Assembly: GCA_947054185.1 (NCBI GenBank)
Contig: CAMRVW010000055.1
Coordinates: forward strand, 1-12,344
DNA length: 12,344 nt
Reading direction: 5' to 3'
Origin: an uncultured Rikenellaceae bacterium
GTDB taxonomy: Bacteria; Bacteroidota; Bacteroidia; Bacteroidales; Rikenellaceae
Shown here: positions 1 to 5,422 of the stretch, piece after piece
Layout of the letters: each line of letters starts with the position of its first letter
Position numbering within the stretch: position 1 is the stretch's first letter
Translations under genes and position numbers: made by a program
Notes under the pieces: generated by a model
Told to the model about the DNA's origin: nothing
The model's input: the letters and a program-made list of their open reading frames with translations, nothing else
The model's database searches: none

Positions 1-46
1 TCTGATAAAGATTCGCACGTCCTAAGACTGCGTAATCTTTATCAGA
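1..46. repeat. Imperfect hairpin at the centre of the repeat element (left copy)
   Basis: TCTGATAAAGATT (1-13) pairs perfectly with AATCTTTATCAGA (34-46). Inside, CGCA (14-17) pairs with TGCG (29-32) and GTC (19-21) with GAC (26-28), closing a CTAA loop. Single unpaired bases remain at C18 and T33. The 38 bp at 5-42 match the right copy (11814-11851, reverse complement) at all but one loop base. The outer stem differs between the copies, yet both outer stems pair. The stem may extend beyond the window edge. Confidence 0.85.
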
Positions 47-89
47 TAGTCGTACCTTTACCTTAGTTGTTCCTCAATAATCTCAAACC

Positions 90-131
90 GGGGTCCGTGA
101 CCCCTCCCCCGGAAGGGCCGCCGGAGGCAGT
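90..131 (-). repeat. GC-rich core of the repeat element (left copy)
   Basis: This 42 bp block is the best-conserved part of the element outside the hairpin, differing from 11726-11767 at one base. It holds two potential hairpins in tandem. One pairs CCTC and CGG with CCG and GAGG around CGGCCCTT. The other is GGGGTC and GACCCC around a three-base loop. The single difference between the copies falls in that loop, so pairing is kept. Confidence 0.8.
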
Positions 132-205
132 GATCGCAGACAAAAACAGCAGTTTCCGCAAATCAAAACAGCAGTGCCGCAAAATTAACGGCAGTTCCCG
201 CAGTT
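127..205 (-). repeat. Short tandem array of 20-22 bp units after galE
   Basis: The motif ACTGC recurs on the minus strand starting at 204, 195, 175, 153 and 131, so the main spacing is 20-22 bp. The units follow roughly ACTGCYGTT, then T-rich bases, then TTGCGG. The array begins one base after the galE stop codon. Units are degenerate and have no separate conserved repeat and variable spacer, so this is not a CRISPR array. Confidence 0.75.
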
Positions 206-1234
206 CTATTTTATCCCGCGCACATGTTTCTCCCAAGCCCAAGCCGATGCGAGGGTCTCGTCTAAAGTGCGTTCGGCATGCCATCCGAGTTCTTTTTCTG
301 CCAGTTCGGTGCCGGCCCATATCTTTTCGATGTCGCCGGGGCGTCTGCCGACAATTTTGTGGTTGACCTTGACGCCGTTCACCCGTTCGAAGGCGCTCAC
401 CAGTTCGAGCACAGACAGGGGCTTGCCGGTGCCGACATTGAAATATTCGTACGGTTGCTTGCAGCGACCTTCAACGAGTCGGGCTATGGCGGCCACGTGA
501 GCCTTGGCTAAGTCGACCACGTCAATATAGTCGCGCAGTGCCGAGCCGTCGGGTGTGTTGTAATCGTTGCCGAAGACGCTGAGACACTCGCGTATGCCGG
601 CAGCGGTCTGCGTTATGAAAGGTACCAGGTTGTTGGGTACTCCCTTGGGCAGCTCGCCTATGAGGGCCGAGGGGTGTGCGCCTATGGGGTTGAAGTAACG
701 GAGTGCTATGGCCTTGATGGTGTTGCCTGGTGCCGATGTGACAGACTGGAGTATCTCTTCGCTCATCTGCTTGGTGACACCGTATGGCGAGCCGGCCTTT
801 TGCAGAGGTGTCTGCTCGGTGGCGGGAAGGGTGTCGGGCTGGCCGTAAACGGTGGCCGAGCTGCTGAACACTATGGCGGGCACACCTTTGTCGCTCATTG
901 CCGTGAGCACCGAGGTGAGCGAGCCGAGGTTGTTACGGTAATACTTCAACGGCTGCTCGACCGACTCGCCCACGGCCTTGAATGCAGCGAAGTGTATCAC
1001 CGCATCAACATGGTGAGCATCAAACACCGACCTCATTTTGTCAGTGTCGCAGCAGTCGTAACGGTAAAACGGTATCTTGCAACCCGTTATTTTCTCGACA
1101 TTTTCCACCGCCGAGGCGTCGGAATTAGACAAATCGTCCACCACAACAACGTCATAGCCTGCGTTGATAAGCTCCACTGCGGTGTGTGAACCGATATAAC
1201 CGGCACCTCCGGCAACAAGTACGCACTTTTTCAT
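206..1234 (-). CDS. galE: UDP-glucose 4-epimerase GalE
   Basis: The 342-residue protein has the full length of bacterial GalE. It interconverts UDP-glucose and UDP-galactose in the cytoplasm using bound NAD, in the Leloir pathway and in supplying galactose for surface glycans. The N-terminal Rossmann motif GGAGYIGSH (residues 9-17) binds NAD. The short-chain-dehydrogenase catalytic pair is Tyr151 and Lys155 (YGVTK), with the serine block SSS at 124-126. The stretch VIHFAAFKAVGES (79-91) is typical of the family. The ATG at 1234 gives the correct N-terminus. A Bacteroidetes-type -7 element lies about 26 bp upstream, so the gene probably has its own promoter rather than depending on the three genes upstream on the same strand. 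Its stop codon abuts the repeat array. A related UDP-sugar epimerase specificity cannot be excluded, but the match to GalE is close throughout. Confidence 0.95.
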   Translation of the reverse strand: MKKCVLVAGGAGYIGSHTAVELINAGYDVVVVDDLSNSDASAVENVEKITGCKIPFYRYDCCDTDKMRSVFDAHHVDAVIHFAAFKAVGESVEQPLKYYRNNLGSLTSVLTAMSDKGVPAIVFSSSATVYGQPDTLPATEQTPLQKAGSPYGVTKQMSEEILQSVTSAPGNTIKAIALRYFNPIGAHPSALIGELPKGVPNNLVPFITQTAAGIRECLSVFGNDYNTPDGSALRDYIDVVDLAKAHVAAIARLVEGRCKQPYEYFNVGTGKPLSVLELVSAFERVNGVKVNHKIVGRRPGDIEKIWAGTELAEKELGWHAERTLDETLASAWAWEKHVRGIK

Positions 1235-1259
1235 GATGATGATATTTTTACTTGAATCA

Positions 1260-1267
1260 CAAAGATA
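1260..1267 (-). promoter_or_regulatory. Probable galE promoter, -7 element
   Basis: The minus strand reads TATCTTTG, a full match to the Bacteroidetes -7 consensus TAnnTTTG, 25 bases upstream of the galE ATG. No clear TTTG appears at the usual -33 distance, so this rests on one half of the promoter. It would give a leader of roughly 20 bases. Confidence 0.5.
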
Positions 1268-1353
1268 ATCTATTTGGCGGGAAATTGTTCGCTTCAGGTC
1301 ACCTTAATGAGACACTTTACATCATGACAGGGCAAAAATCGTACAACAAAGCG

Positions 1354-1806
1354 CTATGTGGACAATATCAGCACCGAGTTGTCGAGAATATACCGCATGC
1401 CTTTGCCGCAGATGGTGAAACTGTTCCACACCAGGGAGGGATGGTCGAACAGCATGATGTGATAGTGGCGGTTTTGCCTGTCATTCAGAGAGCAGCGCTC
1501 GAGTATGTACCTGCCGCCGCCACGGTGGAGGTCTGTCTTGAACAGGGCGCCGTTATAGTTGTCAAGACGGTAAAAGGCGTGGTTGTGCACATAATAAAAC
1601 AACAGGTCGAAGCCGACATGGCCGTGACCCTCAGGGGCAATGAAGTGGCGCCATATCTGTTCGGTGTCAGACGAGGCGGCCTCTTCGCGTTCGCGTGGCT
1701 GCCATCCCAGTTGGTCTTGGTAAAGATTGGTGTCGGGCTCTTCGGGCATGGGAGGCCAGAAGTCGGTGACAATTATTTTGCGTTCTTTGTTTGGTGATGT
1801 TTCCAT
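1354..1806 (-). CDS. Uncharacterised 150-residue protein, third gene of the DUF4417 cluster
   Basis: I do not recognise this protein. It has 150 residues, no signal peptide and no membrane segment. It starts with an acidic, proline-rich stretch (MPEEPD around 20-25). A middle region rich in His, Tyr and Phe follows (FYYVHNHAFYRLDNYNG, about 70-86), then aromatic and basic sequence (RHYHIMLFDHP, 113-123) and a hydrophobic C-terminus. It looks like a small soluble alpha/beta or beta-rich domain. Its ATG lies three bases after the stop codon of the preceding gene, so it is very probably co-transcribed and perhaps translationally coupled with it. Its reading frame is open over the full length and tight packing supports a real gene. 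No function can be given. It may form a pair or trio with the two genes upstream, since the three are contiguous. Confidence 0.7.
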   Translation of the reverse strand: METSPNKERKIIVTDFWPPMPEEPDTNLYQDQLGWQPREREEAASSDTEQIWRHFIAPEGHGHVGFDLLFYYVHNHAFYRLDNYNGALFKTDLHRGGGRYILERCSLNDRQNRHYHIMLFDHPSLVWNSFTICGKGMRYILDNSVLILST

Positions 1807-1809
1807 GTG

Positions 1810-2253
1810 TCAGCTTTTGGTTTGGTTGTATTGCAATGCCCTTTTTACAAATTGCATGTAATATGAGCCTATCGGCAGATTGTCTTCAGACCGGCATATG
1901 CGCAACGGTGTGCCTTCGGGCGTTTTGGCGCATCTGTGAATATGCGAGCCTCTCTTGGTCAGCTGCGAGTATGGCGCCGGCTCTCCGCCCGGAGTATATT
2001 CAAGGTCTATTATGGCATACAACTCTCCCTTTTTGTTGTAAAAGGCTATGTTTTCAACGCGGCGGCACTCTTGCGTTCCGCCTATGTAATAGATGCGCGC
2101 GAAAGACGAGCCGTTGACAAGGGGGCCTGTCCGCTTTATCGCAAAGGCCGCCGAGCCCTCGTCTTCAACCATCACTATTTTTAAAAACCTCTCTTTGGCA
2201 TATCGGTCCAATATCTCGGCCAGATATGCGGAACGGGCACCGTTACCTCCCAT
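1810..2253 (-). CDS. Uncharacterised 147-residue protein, second gene of the DUF4417 cluster
   Basis: I do not recognise a family. The protein starts MGGNGARSAYLAEI, continues with a charged helix-like segment (DRYAKERFLKIVMVEDE), a beta-rich middle (RVENIAFYNKKGELYAIIDLEY) and a His/Cys-containing stretch (RGSHIHRCAK), and ends with a basic tail. I chose the ATG at 2253, which overlaps the end of the preceding gene by 11 bases; the same frame extends 10 codons further to a TTG at 2283, which is less likely. The overlap suggests translational coupling with the DUF4417 gene. An alternative is that this was once the C-terminal part of one longer protein, separated by a frameshift at the overlap. 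Gly-rich starts of this kind are unusual for an independent protein, so that alternative deserves weight. Confidence 0.65.
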   Translation of the reverse strand: MGGNGARSAYLAEILDRYAKERFLKIVMVEDEGSAAFAIKRTGPLVNGSSFARIYYIGGTQECRRVENIAFYNKKGELYAIIDLEYTPGGEPAPYSQLTKRGSHIHRCAKTPEGTPLRICRSEDNLPIGSYYMQFVKRALQYNQTKS

Positions 2254-2920
2254 GGCGCAAAAATTTGAAATAGGGGCTTTCAAAGTGTCTGACGGCCGAA
2301 AAGAGAGTCTCCTCGCCCTCTATCTTTCTGCCGTAACGCAGCACCAGCGATGGTTCCAGCCGTCTTACGGCCTCTGCGTAACCGTGTTTCCACAGATTTA
2401 CGGCCATGGTGTCTCTGACGGGTATGCAGTTGCTGTTGACGGCGATGACAGAGCCTCGGGGCTGACCGTCGAATATATAAGAGTAACTCTCGGGTGTGAT
2501 CCATGTGACGTTGGCAACCACATTCACACCTCTGAGTTGGTAAAAGCGCGCCAGACGGCGGTTGTCGAAAACATTCTTGATAATGACGGGGAAGGGAAAA
2601 TTACGATATACCGAATAATCGGGCGCCACGATGAAATCGGCCGATCTGAGCATGTCGACATATCTTTCGGGGTTGTTGTACAGACACCTGAAACGGTCGT
2701 CGTTGATGTAAAAATGGACGAAATATCCTTTGAGCGACTTTTGCTTGGAGTAAAGCAGCTGCGCCTCGTTGAACGGCAACGGCTCCGAGTCTGCCGGTCC
2801 GTTGAAGGGCTCCAGCTCGGGCAGGTCATACCGTCCTATGCCTCTCATGCCGTCGAGCATTGCCAGGTTGAAGGTGTCGCGTGCTTTGGCGCGCTTTTTA
2901 TTGTCTTTCAATGATTCCAT
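2243..2920 (-). CDS. DUF4417 domain protein
   Basis: The 225-residue protein resembles DUF4417 proteins, a family of unknown function that I associate with phage and other accessory loci as well as chromosomes. Recognisable landmarks are FVHFYINDDRF (67-77), APDYSVYRNFPFP (99-111), the NVTW segment (137-140), FDGQP (150-154) followed by SVIAVNSN, and LVLRYG (192-197). There is no signal peptide or membrane segment, so it is probably cytoplasmic. No catalytic activity is established for the family. It is the first of three closely packed minus-strand genes. It diverges from rpsH across a 399 bp gap that holds a hairpin in its own leader. It ends LRHGR with the next gene starting inside its last codons, so it may be slightly truncated by a frameshift. 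The family call rests on motif memory rather than a search. Confidence 0.75.
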   Translation of the reverse strand: MESLKDNKKRAKARDTFNLAMLDGMRGIGRYDLPELEPFNGPADSEPLPFNEAQLLYSKQKSLKGYFVHFYINDDRFRCLYNNPERYVDMLRSADFIVAPDYSVYRNFPFPVIIKNVFDNRRLARFYQLRGVNVVANVTWITPESYSYIFDGQPRGSVIAVNSNCIPVRDTMAVNLWKHGYAEAVRRLEPSLVLRYGRKIEGEETLFSAVRHFESPYFKFLRHGR

Positions 2921-2946
2921 AAGTTATATGCGTTGTGTTTTGCCGC

Positions 2947-2981
2947 GCCCGACATACAAAGGCATGCCGGATGCGTCGGGC
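2947..2981 (-). promoter_or_regulatory. Inverted repeat in the leader of the DUF4417 cluster
   Basis: GCCCGAC (2947-2953) pairs with GTCGGGC (2975-2981), and directly inside it GCAT (2962-2965) pairs with ATGC (2971-2974) around a five-base loop. One strand has an eight-base bulge (2954-2961). The structure sits 27 bases upstream of the DUF4417 ATG. It is not followed by a T-run on the minus strand, so a terminator is unlikely; a leader structure or a protein-binding site is possible. Confidence 0.45.
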
Positions 2982-2999
2982 ATATATGGCCCTGTGGTG

Positions 3000-3030
3000 C
3001 AATGGTAAGGCAAAATGGGCCAACGGCCAA
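3000..3030 (-). promoter_or_regulatory. Candidate promoter for the DUF4417 cluster
   Basis: The minus strand reads TTG (3030-3028), a 20-base spacer, then TACCATTG (3007-3000), one base off the Bacteroidetes -7 consensus TAnnTTTG. A start here would leave a leader of about 75 bases that includes the inverted repeat at 2947-2981. This is weak evidence, offered because some promoter must lie in this gap. Confidence 0.3.
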
Positions 3031-3186
3031 AATAATTTCGTAACGAACATTATTTATTGTATGGGTGGTGTATGGTGCAAACGGTTGCCGAAAGACGTGG
3101 CGGTGGTGAAATAAAAACGAACGTTACGACAATATTGTGACCTTTACCAAAAAAACGCTCTAAAAAGCACATAATGAGCCTCTTTT

Positions 3187-3217
3187 TTTGCGTATTTGTA
3201 AAAAATAGTTACCTTTG
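3187..3217 (+). promoter_or_regulatory. Strong Bacteroidetes-type promoter ahead of rpsH
   Basis: TTTG (3187-3190), a spacer of exactly 19 bp, and TACCTTTG (3210-3217) match both halves of the Bacteroidetes primary-sigma promoter at consensus spacing. Transcription would begin near 3222-3224, leaving a leader of almost 100 bases before rpsH. The promoter shows that rpsH begins a separate transcription unit here instead of continuing from rpsN. Confidence 0.8.
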
Positions 3218-3244
3218 TTCGATTTTAGTTACTAACTGGAGCAA

Positions 3245-3296
3245 GTGTCATAAGCCTGATAATGCGTTAATTACGTGATTATCAGATTTTTGACAT
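3245..3296 (+). promoter_or_regulatory. Structured leader of the rpsH transcript
   Basis: Nested pairing is visible. TGTCA (3246-3250) pairs with TGACA (3291-3295), CTGATAAT (3256-3263) with ATTATCAG (3278-3285), and CGT (3265-3267) with ACG (3273-3275) around TAATT. A symmetric five-by-five internal loop separates the outer and middle helices. A T-run (3287-3291) follows the middle helix. The structure lies entirely within the predicted leader and ends 24 bases before the rpsH start. Ribosomal operons are often controlled by a protein product binding the mRNA, and S8 is a known regulator of the spc operon in Escherichia coli. An S8 site or attenuator here is an inference. Confidence 0.5.
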
Positions 3297-3319
3297 ACTA
3301 CTTCAATAAATTATTTACA

Positions 3320-3718
3320 ATGACAGATCCTATAGCGGATTTTCTGACGAGAGTCAGAAACGCAGTGAAAGCCAATCACAAGGTGGTTGAAGCTCCTGCA
3401 TCAAAGATGAAAAAGGAGATAACCAAGATTCTCCACGAGCAGGGTTATATCCTTGCGTACAAATTCATTACCGATGAGCGCGGACACGAGCAGATCAAAA
3501 TCGCTCTGAAGTATCATCCGGTAAGCAAACTCCCCGCAATCAAGTGCCTCAAGCGCGTGAGCCGTCCGGGTCTTCGCCGTTACTCTTCGTGCGAAGAGCT
3601 TCCTCGCGTGTTGAACGGTCTGGGTATTGCGATTTTGTCGACATCAAAGGGTATCATGACCGATAAATCGGCTCGTGTCCAGAATGTCGGCGGTGAAGTA
3701 TTATGTTATATTTACTAA
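3320..3718 (+). CDS. rpsH: 30S ribosomal protein S8
   Basis: The 132-residue protein is a full-length S8. It binds the central domain of 16S rRNA (helices 20, 21 and 25) early in assembly of the small-subunit platform. The start TDPIADFLTRVRNAVKANH and the C-terminal block STSKGIMTDKSA followed by GGEVLCYIY are diagnostic. The ATG at 3320 is chosen. The frame extends upstream to a GTG at 3275, but that adds 15 residues absent from S8 and lies inside the leader hairpin. In the usual bacterial order rplE and rpsN lie directly upstream; here the upstream neighbour is a divergent DUF4417 gene, so rpsH heads the operon. That makes it a candidate autoregulator of the genes that follow. Confidence 0.98.
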   Translation: MTDPIADFLTRVRNAVKANHKVVEAPASKMKKEITKILHEQGYILAYKFITDERGHEQIKIALKYHPVSKLPAIKCLKRVSRPGLRRYSSCEELPRVLNGLGIAILSTSKGIMTDKSARVQNVGGEVLCYIY

Positions 3719-3734
3719 ACAATCTTAAGGAAAA

Positions 3735-4292
3735 ATGTCAAGAATTGGTAAAGCTCCTGTAAACTTGCCCGCGGGTGTGACCGTTACGATCGCCTCCGAC
3801 AACACGGTAAGCGTTAAAGGGCCTCTTGGAACCCTCTCTCAGAAAATTGATCCGGACATCACCGTCAAGCAAGAGGGAGACTCGTTGGTCTTCACCCGTC
3901 CGACCAACCAGCCGCGTCACCGCTCGATGCACGGTCTCTATCGCGCGCTTGTAAACAACATGGTTGTGGGTGTGTCGCAAGGTTATGAAAAGAAACAGGA
4001 ATTCATCGGCGTCGGTTACAAGGTCGAGGCCAAGGGTCAGATACTCGAGATGAGCCTCGGTTTCTCTCACGATATTCATTTTCAGCTCCCCGCAGAGGTG
4101 AAGGCAGAGGTTTTCGCCGAGAAGAAGGGTAACCCCATTCTCACCCTCAAGTCTGCCGACAAGCAATTGCTCGGCCAGGTTGCGGCCAAGATCCGCTCGT
4201 TGCGCAAGCCCGAACCCTATAAAGGTAAAGGTATCCGCTTTGTGGGCGAGGTTGTCAGACGCAAGGCAGGCAAGTCTGCCAATGCCAAATAA
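3735..4292 (+). CDS. rplF: 50S ribosomal protein L6
   Basis: The protein has 185 residues, close to the family's usual length. L6 binds 23S rRNA near the sarcin-ricin loop and the base of the L7/L12 stalk, by the factor-binding site. It begins SRIGKAPVNLPAGV, contains the two duplicated L6 domains, and ends with the conserved block beginning LRKPEPYKGKGIRF and running into a basic tail. The sequence AAGGA lies upstream of the ATG. It follows rpsH by 16 bases and precedes rplR by 21, so it is co-transcribed with both. Confidence 0.98.
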   Translation: MSRIGKAPVNLPAGVTVTIASDNTVSVKGPLGTLSQKIDPDITVKQEGDSLVFTRPTNQPRHRSMHGLYRALVNNMVVGVSQGYEKKQEFIGVGYKVEAKGQILEMSLGFSHDIHFQLPAEVKAEVFAEKKGNPILTLKSADKQLLGQVAAKIRSLRKPEPYKGKGIRFVGEVVRRKAGKSANAK

Positions 4293-4313
4293 TCATAAAC
4301 TGCTTTTAATATT

Positions 4314-4676
4314 ATGGCGCTTAATAAAATACAAAGAAGAGATCGCATCAAAATGCGCATCCGCAAGGTGGTCAGCGGTACTTCGGAAAGACCCCGTATG
4401 TCTGTTTTTAGAAGCAATAAGCAGATTTACGTTCAGATTATCGATGACCTGACCGGCTCGACCTTGGTTGCCGCATCTTCTAAAGACAAGGAGATCGCCG
4501 CAGAGGTTACCGGCAAGAACAAAAGCGAGGTTGCCGCCATTGTGGGTAAGCTCGCCGCAAAACGTTCTGCCGAGAAGGGCATCACCACCGTATCGTTCGA
4601 CCGTAACGGTTACCTTTACCACGGCCGAGTAAAAATGTTAGCAGACGCTGCCAGAGAGGGCGGCCTTAAATTCTAA
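4314..4676 (+). CDS. rplR: 50S ribosomal protein L18
   Basis: L18 binds 5S rRNA together with L5 and helps attach it to the large subunit at the central protuberance. The 120-residue protein has the basic N-terminus (KIQRRDRIKMRIRK), the RPRMSVFRSNKQIYVQIIDD block (27-46), and the C-terminal FDRNGYLYHGRVKMLADAAR segment. All are typical, and the length fits a bacterial L18. Its partner L5 (rplE) is not in this window, although it normally lies in the same operon. Only five bases separate it from rpsE. Confidence 0.97.
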   Translation: MALNKIQRRDRIKMRIRKVVSGTSERPRMSVFRSNKQIYVQIIDDLTGSTLVAASSKDKEIAAEVTGKNKSEVAAIVGKLAAKRSAEKGITTVSFDRNGYLYHGRVKMLADAAREGGLKF

Positions 4677-4681
4677 ACGAT

Positions 4682-5200
4682 ATGTCGAATAACAACATAA
4701 AGAAAGTAAGAACAAGCGACATCGAGCTTAAAGACAGGCTTGTGAGCATCCAGCGCGTTACCAAGGTGACCAAGGGCGGTCGCACCTTCACCTTCTCGGC
4801 CATTGTCGTTGTCGGTAACGAAAACGGCATTGTCGGTTACGGTCTGGGTAAGGCAAACGAGGTTACCGCTGCCATTGCCAAGGGCGTTGAGGATGCCAAG
4901 AAGAACCTTATCAAAGTGCCGGTTCTCAAGGGCACGATACCTCACGAGCAGGAGTATCGTTACAGCGGTTCTCTGGTGCTTTTGCGTCCTGCCGCTGCCG
5001 GTACGGGTGTCAAGGCCGGCGGTGCCATGCGTGCCGTGCTTGAGAGCGTGGGCATAACCAACGTGCTTGCAAAGAGCAAAGGGTCGTCAAACCCCCACAA
5101 CCTTGTCAAGGCAACCGTTGCCGCGTTGTCAGAGCTGCGCGACGCTTACAGCATTGCCGAGACCAGAGGTGTGTCGCTCGATAAAGTGTTTAACGGTTAA
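4682..5200 (+). CDS. rpsE: 30S ribosomal protein S5
   Basis: S5 sits at the back of the 30S body with S4 and S8 and influences decoding accuracy and mRNA unwinding at the entry channel. The 172-residue protein has the N-terminal double-stranded-RNA-binding-like domain (GGRTFTFSAIVVVGNENG, 32-49, then GYGLGKA). The C-terminal domain carries PAAAGTGVKAGGAMRAVLE (103-121), the conserved S5 loop. The ATG at 4682 is five bases after the rplR stop. Nothing is missing relative to the family. Confidence 0.98.
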   Translation: MSNNNIKKVRTSDIELKDRLVSIQRVTKVTKGGRTFTFSAIVVVGNENGIVGYGLGKANEVTAAIAKGVEDAKKNLIKVPVLKGTIPHEQEYRYSGSLVLLRPAAAGTGVKAGGAMRAVLESVGITNVLAKSKGSSNPHNLVKATVAALSELRDAYSIAETRGVSLDKVFNG

Positions 5201-5211
5201 TCTTGCAGATG

Positions 5212-5394
5212 ATGGCAAAAATTAAGATAACTCAAATAAAAAGTCGGATAGGTGCCACCAAAATCCAGAAGCGTAACCTCGACTCGCTCGGGCTTCGTAA
5301 GATGAATCGCACCGTCGAACACGAGTCTTCAAAGATCATAATGGGTATGGTCGACAAGGTGGCTCACCTTGTCAAAGTTGAAGAAGTAAAGTAA
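5212..5394 (+). CDS. rpmD: 50S ribosomal protein L30
   Basis: This is a short bacterial-type L30 of 60 residues, a peripheral protein of the large subunit. It starts MAKIKITQIKSRIG, has the LDSLGLRKMNRTVEH core, and ends with the MGMVDKVAHLVKVEE helix, all family hallmarks. Two adjacent in-frame ATG codons occur at 5209 and 5212; the second gives the normal start, and the first would add one methionine. A TTG at 5203 is not credible. The gap from rpsE is 11 bases. L30 is absent from some bacteria, so its presence here is a small lineage marker. Confidence 0.95.
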   Translation: MAKIKITQIKSRIGATKIQKRNLDSLGLRKMNRTVEHESSKIIMGMVDKVAHLVKVEEVK

Positions 5395-5422
5395 GTAAAA
5401 CCTTTTTACCGTATTATAAGCA

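Larger units (their letters stand above)
1..205 (-). repeat. Half of a palindromic intergenic repeat element, abutting the 3' end of galE
   Basis: Read on the minus strand from the galE stop codon, this stretch has four parts in order: an array of about 20-22 bp repeats (205-127), a GC-rich core (131-90), an A/T-richer spacer that includes GGAACAAC (89-47), and an imperfect hairpin (46-1). The same order recurs on the plus strand straight after rplQ at 11662-11862. There the core matches at 41 of 42 positions and the inner hairpin at 37 of 38. A third, more diverged copy lies at 11863-12010 in the same orientation as this one. The hairpin is cut by the window edge, so a mirror-image half may continue to the left. 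It contains no open reading frame that looks real. I do not recognise it as a named repeat family; the element boundaries are inferred from comparing the three copies. Confidence 0.85.

Noticed and set aside
1..46. Integron attC site
   Set aside because: The fold and bulges are reminiscent, but the expected terminal core boxes (RYYYAAC and GTTRRRY) are not in place and no integrase gene or cassette array is visible.
127..205. CRISPR array
   Set aside because: Units are 17-22 bp, degenerate and contiguous, with no invariant repeat separated by unique spacers and no cas gene nearby.
2985..3020. tRNA gene, because of a D-arm-like GTGGTGCAATGGTA
   Set aside because: No acceptor stem, anticodon arm or T-arm can be drawn around it.
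3275..3319. N-terminal extension of S8 from a GTG start
   Set aside because: The 15 extra residues do not occur in S8, and the GTG lies in the leader hairpin. The ATG at 3320 gives the standard protein.
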